Part shown: piece by piece, positions 59,058-64,000 of the stretch
Numbering within the stretch: position 1 is the first letter of the stretch
Layout: each line of letters opens with the position of its first letter
Assembly: GCA_947478845.1 (NCBI GenBank)
Contig: CANJXC010000002.1
Coordinates: forward strand, 186,001 to 250,000
Direction of reading: 5' to 3'
DNA length: 64,000 nucleotides
Origin: Spirochaetales bacterium
Lineage (GTDB): Bacteria > Spirochaetota > Spirochaetia > JABEVK01
Translations under genes and position numbers: made by a program
Notes under the pieces: generated by a model
Told to the model about the DNA's origin: nothing
Databases searched by the model: none
The model's input: the letters and a program-made list of their open reading frames with translations, nothing else

Positions 59058-60558
59058 ATGAATGCTAAAGGAGTCAACCATGAGCCACTACCACTGCCAA
59101 GGGCCACCCCCGAGTCTCAAGGAGTTTCCAGTCTCGAGCTGGCCAAGTTTGTCGACGCTTTGGATACCAAACTTGCGGAGCTCCACAGCGTGATGGTGGT
59201 CCGCCATGGTCACGTGGTAGCCGAGGGTTGGTGGCGGCCCTACGAGGCCGACTTACCGCACCTGTTGTACTCGCTCACCAAGAGTTTCACTTCCACAGCC
59301 GTAGGTTTGGCAGAGGCCCAAGGCTTGCTTTCGCTGGACGATAAAGTTGTCAGCTACTTCCCGGGCCTCGCCCCAGCCCGGCCTTCCCGTCACCTCGCGG
59401 CCCTGAAGGTGAGGCACTTGCTCACCATGTGTAGTGGCCGGCTTACCGACAGCATTGTACACGCCGTAACCGACCGCACGGGGAACTGGGTAAAAGGTTT
59501 CTTCGCCCAACCGTGGTTGCAGGCCCCCGGTGAGCCTTTTTCCTACGACAGCGGCGCGAGCCATATCTTAGGGGTGATCGTCGAGAAGGTGGCGCAAACC
59601 GACCTGCAAACTTACCTGACGCCCCTGTTGTTTGACCCTCTGGGAATCCAGGTCACTTCTTGGGAAACCGACCCGCAGGGACACCGCACCGGAGGTTTTG
59701 GCCTTTCGCTGAAAACCGAAGATATTGCGAAGTTTGGCCAACTGTACCTTCAAAAAAGGAAACTGGCAGGGCCGTCAGCTCATACCCGCCGGCTGGGTGG
59801 AAAAGGCGACCTCCAAACAGGTGGAAAACGACCGCTTCGCACCTAATTCCAACGCTGATTGGCGGCAAGGCTACGGCTATCAGTTCTGGCAAGGCAGCCA
59901 CGGCAGTTATCGGGCCGACGGGGCCTTTGGTCAGTTCTGCATCGTGGTGCCCGGCAGCGATCTGGTGGTTGCAATTACCGCGGCGCTGAACGACACGCAA
60001 AAAGCCCTCGACCGGGTGTGGCACCTCTTGCCGAGCCTCTCGGAGCAACCCCTGCCCGCCGACCTGGCTAGGAACAAGGCCCTTACAATCCAAATGGGTG
60101 GACTTACCTTGCCCCTGCCTGCCGGTGAACCGCGTTCGCAGCAAGAACCGGCGCTCTCGGCGCGCAAGTTCAGGCTCGAGGGCAATACCCTCGGGGTCCG
60201 AGACGTTTGGGTGGAGTTTGAGGAAAACCGCTTGGTTCTCACCATGGTCGACAAACACGGGACCCACCGGCTCGAGGCAGGCCGGGCGCTTTGGCGCGAG
60301 TCGTTTTGTGACATATTTCCCAAGGCGGAACTCTTTTATCCGAAGGCGCCCGTGGCAAACGCGCGGGTACGTGCCGCCTTCCTTTGGACGGGACCGCAAA
60401 CCTTGGTTATTACCGCTAGGCTGATCGAGACGCCGTTTGCCTATACCCTGACCCTTGGGTTTGAGGAAGGTCGGTTGCACCTCGACGGTCAGGTCAACGT
60501 AACCCTGGGCGCACCGGCCACCTGGCCCCGGCTTTTGGGAGTGGGGCGAAAGCGTTGA
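59058..60558 (+). pseudogene. Beta-lactamase-family serine hydrolase, interrupted by a frameshift
   Basis: Residues from 59058 to about 59757 read a class C/EstB-type serine hydrolase with LPRATPESQGVSS, the SxxK nucleophile in SLTKSFTS (about residue 75) and YDSGASHILG. The frame then breaks at a run of six A (59752-59757) and ends at 59846 in unrelated sequence. The +1 frame continues the family smoothly (GNWQGRQLIPAGWV, YGYQFWQGSH) to 60558. Removing one A restores a protein of about 500 residues. A good SD (AAAGGAG, 59067-59073) points to an ATG at 59080 that is out of frame with the hydrolase start, so a second defect or odd initiation is possible. Confidence 0.85.
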
Positions 60559-60881
60559 TTGGGGAAAGGCTCACCAAGGCCGAACAGGTTCGGGTCAACC
60601 TTTTCCAACCTTCGATTGCCCCCGACAGTACTGGACCCAAGCAGTGGTCCGACGGAAGCGTACGAGGCTTATGCGTGCGAGGCAATTTTGTTTTGGACCT
60701 TCAATGGTCCTTCGGCCGAATTACAGGTGTCCATATTCTAGCTCGAGTGGGAGGAACTTTGATGTTGCGAGTTGATCCATCCCTCAAGTTGCTACGCGAT
60801 GGGCGAACAATTGCTGATCCTAGGGGAACAGCCAGCCTTATTCTCGGCCCAGGCGAGTCCTGCGAGCTGAAGGCCGAATAA
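60555..60881 (+). pseudogene. GH95 alpha-L-fucosidase C-terminal-like fragment
   Basis: A 108-codon frame starting at a TTG that overlaps the hydrolase stop. Residues WSDGSVRGLCVRGNFVLDLQ and the following beta-rich stretch ending GPGESCELKAE resemble the C-terminal domain of glycoside hydrolase family 95 enzymes (typical pattern W-DGSV-GLRARGGF). The catalytic parts of a GH95 enzyme are absent upstream, so it looks like a remnant or a detached domain. The first ~25 residues have no recognisable relation to the family. Confidence 0.5.
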
Positions 60882-60933
60882 GACCACCCGCGGAAACCTG
60901 GGTCCCTATCGGGCTTGGTCTCGTACCCTCAAC

Positions 60934-60986
60934 AAACAAAATGGAATTTAAACAAAATGGACTTTTGCAAAAAGATGCGATATAGT
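60934..60986 (+). promoter_or_regulatory. Direct repeats and promoter before the outer-membrane protein gene
   Basis: AAACAAAATGGA occurs twice exactly (60934-60945 and 60950-60961), period 16. A possible promoter, TGGACT (60958-60963), 17 bp, TATAGT (60981-60986), overlaps the second copy. Confidence 0.5.
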
Positions 60987-61025
60987 TTCTTTCACAAGGA
61001 AATAAATGCCCTTGAAGGAGTTTTC

Positions 61026-61556
61026 ATGAAGAGGGTTTTGATTTTGGCGTTGGGCTTATTTTGCCTTTCCCTACCTGCCTTTGCGCAGCTTCAGATCGGC
61101 GGTACAGCCTACTACATGGCACCGCTGGATAAGACGGATCAAGCCAAAAAGCTTTCGATTCACGACTTTCTGTTCGGTGGCGAGGCTCGGCTACTGTTAG
61201 GGCCACTGGAAGGAAGTGCAACTGGTGTGTTCGAACCTCCCGTTACCGATGGCGGGATTGACTATCCTCCCGCCATTTTTGCCATGTTCAGCGGTGGATT
61301 GGGTTTCGATCTGCTCCCCATACTTAGGTTGGGTGGCGAAGTCGGTGTCAATCTCATCCAGCCTTTGGGAGGCTCTGGGGAAGAGAAGGCATTAAACGCT
61401 GGTGCCAACGTCAAGTTGCTCGCTACGGCGCATGTTTTTGGCCTCAACATCGGTGCAAACGCATCGTTTTTCTACCCCAGTTTTGCTGCTATCACCGCTG
61501 TTACAGCGGTTAAGCCAAAACTTTTGTTTGGTTTCAGCGCTCTGCTAGAACTCTAG
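61026..61556 (+). CDS. Putative outer-membrane beta-barrel protein
   Basis: A 176-residue exported protein: signal peptide MKRVLILALGLFCLSLPAFA, then alternating hydrophobic and small residues with many Gly and aromatic positions, typical of small OM barrels (LQIGGTAYYMAPL, LRLGGEVGVNLIQPLG, FGFSALLEL at the C-terminus). The start has AAGGAG 5 nt upstream. It is monocistronic: a repeat-bearing promoter precedes it and a strong terminator follows. No specific family recognised. Confidence 0.78.
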   Translation: MKRVLILALGLFCLSLPAFAQLQIGGTAYYMAPLDKTDQAKKLSIHDFLFGGEARLLLGPLEGSATGVFEPPVTDGGIDYPPAIFAMFSGGLGFDLLPILRLGGEVGVNLIQPLGGSGEEKALNAGANVKLLATAHVFGLNIGANASFFYPSFAAITAVTAVKPKLLFGFSALLEL

Positions 61557-61573
61557 GACGAGCTACCTGTTGT

Positions 61574-61622
61574 AGCCTTTTGGGGCCCGGCTCAAGTGGG
61601 CTTGGCCCCAGAAGGCTTTTTT
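61574..61622. terminator. Bidirectional intrinsic terminator
   Basis: AGCCTT...GGGGCC pairs with GGCCCC...AAGGCT and is followed by six Ts at 61617-61622. On the minus strand the same stem is preceded by A-rich sequence, giving a T-run for the convergent gene, whose stop codon lies at its edge. Confidence 0.85.
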
Positions 61623-62097
61623 ATGGCAGATAGGTGCTGACGTCTAATTCGGTTGCGAAAGTTCCGTTGGTTCCGTACAGGCCATCGTAAACGCTACCGG
61701 GTGCTGACAGGCTTGCCCAAGACTTCGAAGGCAAGCCAGCGTCGAGGAACAGTTTGTCAGCTGCCGGCACGGTGTTCGTGACATCTGTGTCGCCTATGAT
61801 GTAAGCATCGCTAGCGAAGGTCATGGACGTGACCAACCTAGAGCCGTCGCCAAAAGCCTTGAAAAAAGTACTGCCATCACTTGCGACAGCAAGAAAGGAG
61901 TTTCCGCCACTAGCTGGTCCTGCTTCGGCAACAAACATATTCTTGCACCAGAAGTTGTACTTTTTCGAGGCGTAGTCGTAGGTGGCTTTACCTGCAGCAA
62001 TCATTCCTTGAAGCTCAGCCCAGACGCAATCAGGAAATTCCTGAGACGGCCTAGGCAAACCACGCCCTTGGAACCCCCAACAACAATTTGACGCCAT
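61621..62097 (-). CDS. Hypothetical protein
   Basis: A 158-residue frame with coding-like composition but no recognised family and no signal peptide. It has a Cys/Trp-containing start (NCCWGFQGRG) and a C-terminal part rich in Ser, Thr and Asp (DVTNTVPAADKLFLDAGLPS). The SD is weak and the ATG lies under the divergent promoter at 62088-62116. It could be a small cytoplasmic protein or a decayed fragment. Confidence 0.5.
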   Translation of the reverse strand: MASNCCWGFQGRGLPRPSQEFPDCVWAELQGMIAAGKATYDYASKKYNFWCKNMFVAEAGPASGGNSFLAVASDGSTFFKAFGDGSRLVTSMTFASDAYIIGDTDVTNTVPAADKLFLDAGLPSKSWASLSAPGSVYDGLYGTNGTFATELDVSTYLP

Positions 62098-62116
62098 TGG
62101 AAAAACACCCTAGTTT
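62088..62116 (+). promoter_or_regulatory. Promoter of the 239-residue exported protein, predicted leaderless
   Basis: TTGACG (62088-62093), a 17-bp spacer and TAGTTT (62111-62116) end 7 nt before the A of the ATG at 62123. Confidence 0.55.
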
Positions 62117-62122
62117 GTTGGA

Positions 62123-62842
62123 ATGATATTCTCATCTTCGAGGTTTCTGCTCCGGCTCCTGTTTCTGCTTCTCAGTGGCGTTTTGCCAATGGGACTCAGT
62201 GCCCAAATTGCCGTCCAAGCGCCCGTGTTCGCCGCCCGCGAAACCTCGGTGTATCGCCAGACCATTGGCAAAAAGGTTACGACCAACCGGAACGAATTGG
62301 TGCTGGTCTCCGAAGGAGGCAAAACCTGGCTGGAGCTCAATGAGCGCGGTGAAAGTACTGAGAGTTTTTCCAAAATTGACACCCGCACCTTGCAACCATT
62401 TTACACCCAGACAACCACTACGACCCCAGACTCGCAGGTGCGCAGAACCACCGAGGTGCTTTCCTCAAAGATCAAGGGCACCGGAAACCAGTTTCTGGTG
62501 AGCGATATCTCTGCGTTGTCGTTCACGATGCGCGGCTACCCTTTTGCCACTTCGCCGCTGGCTGACCTCATTTTTATCGGATCAACGGGTCCGGGGGCGG
62601 GAACTTTCAGCCTTCAGATCAAGGTGCTCGCCGATGAGACCCTTACCGTGCCTGCGGGAAGCTACCTGTGCCATCATGTCGAGTTGACCATAGGCGGAAT
62701 TCTGGGAGCTCTGTTTGGCAGTTCCAACCTCTGGTTTTCTGCCACATCACCGTACATGCTGGTGCGCAGCGAGGGCCTGTCGGCCGGGCCGGGTTCCCCT
62801 AAGCGTGTAATCGAACTTCAAAGTTACTCCACCGCCAAGTGA
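62123..62842 (+). CDS. Exported protein resembling DUF3108-type periplasmic proteins
   Basis: A 239-residue protein with signal peptide (FLLRLLFLLLSGVLPMGLSA) and a single beta-rich domain. The arrangement YRQTIGKKVTTNRNELV, then FYTQTTTTTPDSQV and a late DETLTVPAGSYLCHHVEL segment is like DUF3108-type proteins, but this is a pattern impression. Promoter spacing predicts a leaderless message. Confidence 0.75.
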   Translation: MIFSSSRFLLRLLFLLLSGVLPMGLSAQIAVQAPVFAARETSVYRQTIGKKVTTNRNELVLVSEGGKTWLELNERGESTESFSKIDTRTLQPFYTQTTTTTPDSQVRRTTEVLSSKIKGTGNQFLVSDISALSFTMRGYPFATSPLADLIFIGSTGPGAGTFSLQIKVLADETLTVPAGSYLCHHVELTIGGILGALFGSSNLWFSATSPYMLVRSEGLSAGPGSPKRVIELQSYSTAK

Positions 62843-62857
62843 ACCCGCTCACCGCCC

Positions 62858-63499
62858 TTAACGACGATTGACCAGTTTTCCGTCTTTCAATTCCAGCACC
62901 TCGGAGCAAAGCGAGGCCATTTCGGCCTTGGAATGGGTGACCAAGAGGGTCGTAACCCCGGTCTCACGCTGGATTTTGGCCAGAAGCTTGGCTAGATCGG
63001 TGCGCATGTCTTCATCAACTGCACTCAGAGGTTCGTCGAGAAGAAGAAGCTTAGGGCGCCGGGCCAAGGCACGGGCCAAAGCCACCCTCTGTTTTTGACC
63101 GCCAGAAAGTTCGTGGGGTTTTTGGCCAGCGTATTTGCTCAACCCAACACGCTCTAGCCAACCAGCGGCGTCGCGGCGGTCCCCGGTGGCATAAGCGGTG
63201 TTGTCGAGGGCGCTGAGGTGGGGGAAGAGGGCATAGTCCTGAAAGACCATACCTACCGACCTCTTTTGCGGGGGACGGTGAAGCGAACTGTCAAACCATT
63301 TTTCGTCGCCGCAACGCAGGAAGCCTTCATCGGCCTGCTCCAAACCAGCGAGACAACGCAACAAAGTGGTTTTTCCGCTTCCCGAGGGGCCCAGCACGCC
63401 GGTAAAGCTACCACCCATCAACGCAAACTCCACTTCAAGGGTAAACCCGGGATAGTGGGGTGTGGCCCGGCGGTGTTTTCGCAGGTAAAACTCGGTCAT
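62858..63499 (-). CDS. Molybdate/sulfate-type ABC transporter ATP-binding protein
   Basis: A 213-residue ATPase with Walker A GPSGSGKTT, Q-loop FQDYALFPHL, signature LSGGQKQRVALARAL and Walker B KLLLLDEPLSAVD. It belongs to the CysA/ModC import group; it ends after the ATPase core, without the C-terminal TOBE domain of full ModC. It overlaps the permease gene by 4 nt (ATGA), indicating a shared operon. Confidence 0.88.
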   Translation of the reverse strand: MTEFYLRKHRRATPHYPGFTLEVEFALMGGSFTGVLGPSGSGKTTLLRCLAGLEQADEGFLRCGDEKWFDSSLHRPPQKRSVGMVFQDYALFPHLSALDNTAYATGDRRDAAGWLERVGLSKYAGQKPHELSGGQKQRVALARALARRPKLLLLDEPLSAVDEDMRTDLAKLLAKIQRETGVTTLLVTHSKAEMASLCSEVLELKDGKLVNRR

Positions 63500-64000
63500 C
63501 GAGATTTGTCCCTGCGAGGCCTTTGCCCAAGCTTGCCTAACAGCACCACGCCACAGTAGCTAACAACCAGCAGCACTGCGGCATAAACGTGAACCTGCGC
63601 GAAGTCTTGGGCTTCGGTGCGCTCGTAGATGGCGATGGAAATAACCTTCGTCACGCCCGGGATGCTGCCACCGATCATCAGAACCACTCCGAACTCCCCC
63701 AGCGTATGGGCGAAGGTGGTTATGGCACCGGCAAGCAAGGACGGGCGAAGCTGGGGCAGCACAATGCGCACAAAGGTTTCTAGGCGCCCCTTTCCGAGTG
63801 TCCAGCTAGCCTCCAGCAGAGCCTCGGGAATACCACGGATCCCAGCGGCGAGCGGGGCGAGCATAAAGGGCAGACCCGCTACGCACGAGGCGAGCACGAG
63901 TCCCGGAAAACTGAACACCAGCCTCAGGCCGAAACTGGATTCCAGCCAACTCCCGAGCGGCGACAGGGGAGAAAGGAACACCAGCAGGTAAAAGCCCAGA
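63496..64000 (-). CDS. modB: Molybdate-type ABC transporter permease (partial, runs off right edge)
   Basis: About 167 C-terminal residues are visible, beginning LGFYLLVFLSPLSPLGSWLE at the edge, which is the ModB pattern. The EAA-type loop reads EASWTLGKGRLETFVRIVLP, followed by HTLGEFGVVLMIGGSIPG, typical of ModB. The N-terminus is outside the window. Molybdate is the best guess; tungstate or sulfate are possible. Confidence 0.85.
   Translation of the reverse strand, partial: LGFYLLVFLSPLSPLGSWLESSFGLRLVFSFPGLVLASCVAGLPFMLAPLAAGIRGIPEALLEASWTLGKGRLETFVRIVLPQLRPSLLAGAITTFAHTLGEFGVVLMIGGSIPGVTKVISIAIYERTEAQDFAQVHVYAAVLLVVSYCGVVLLGKLGQRPRRDKSR

Overview
The window is a contiguous piece of a bacterial chromosome, fairly GC-rich by eye, dominated by the core transcription and translation loci. 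Several features point to a spirochaete (Spirochaetota). RpoB has Asn where most bacteria have the rifampicin-contacting Ser531. Ribosomal protein L33 keeps only two of the four zinc cysteines. ThrRS starts without a TGS domain. The str/S10 region has no fusA between rpsG and tuf, and the spc/alpha region has no adk, map, infA or rpsD. This assignment is inference from gene content and motifs; no 16S rRNA gene is present.

Layout. 1-3981 (minus): a LolCDE/MacB-like ABC exporter operon with a LolA-like periplasmic protein running off the left edge. 4285-9629 (plus): grpE-dnaK-dnaJ followed by a diguanylate cyclase and an acetyltransferase. 9630-11793 (minus): an NtrC-like regulator without the GAFTGA motif, and an RlpA-like septal/cell-wall protein. 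11836-16600 (plus): aconitase, then threonyl-tRNA synthetase preceded by a T-box leader that appears to act on translation. 16739-17239 (minus): thiol peroxidase. 17317-28715: tRNA-Thr, rpmG, tRNA-Trp, secE, nusG, rplKAJL, rpoB, rpoC. 28856-44351: rpsL, rpsG, a long structured gap, tuf, then the S10, spc and alpha operons through rplQ. 44399-46927: a large membrane protein with an 18-bp minisatellite. 46953-50066: RNase Y, a YmdB-type phosphodiesterase and a TlyA-type rRNA methyltransferase. 50063-55350: a GerMN-domain protein, PTS enzyme I, the GTPase Der and an unknown exported protein. 55347-58967: a MalY-type lyase, an unknown exported protein, endonuclease III, tRNA-Pro, tRNA-Arg and an aldo/keto reductase. 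59058-62842: an accessory stretch with a frameshifted serine hydrolase, a GH95-like remnant, an outer-membrane protein and unknown exported proteins. 62858-64000 (minus): a molybdate-type ABC transporter, cut by the right edge.

Regulatory structure is unusually readable. Many sigma-70-like promoters with 16-18 bp spacers can be placed, and rho-independent terminators or attenuators lie between rplL/rpoB, rpsG/tuf, tuf/rpsJ and after rplQ. Several genes (ptsI, the GerMN gene, the NtrC-like regulator, two exported proteins and perhaps the diguanylate cyclase) have a promoter -10 box ending 7-9 nt before the ATG and no Shine-Dalgarno sequence, which predicts leaderless mRNAs. Two loci seem to combine RNA structure with translation start control: the thrS T-box, where the T-box strand can pair with the SD, and the rplQ terminator, whose stem contains the SD of the next gene and whose loop holds its TTG start. 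No rRNA genes, CRISPR arrays, complete insertion sequences or phage genes were seen.
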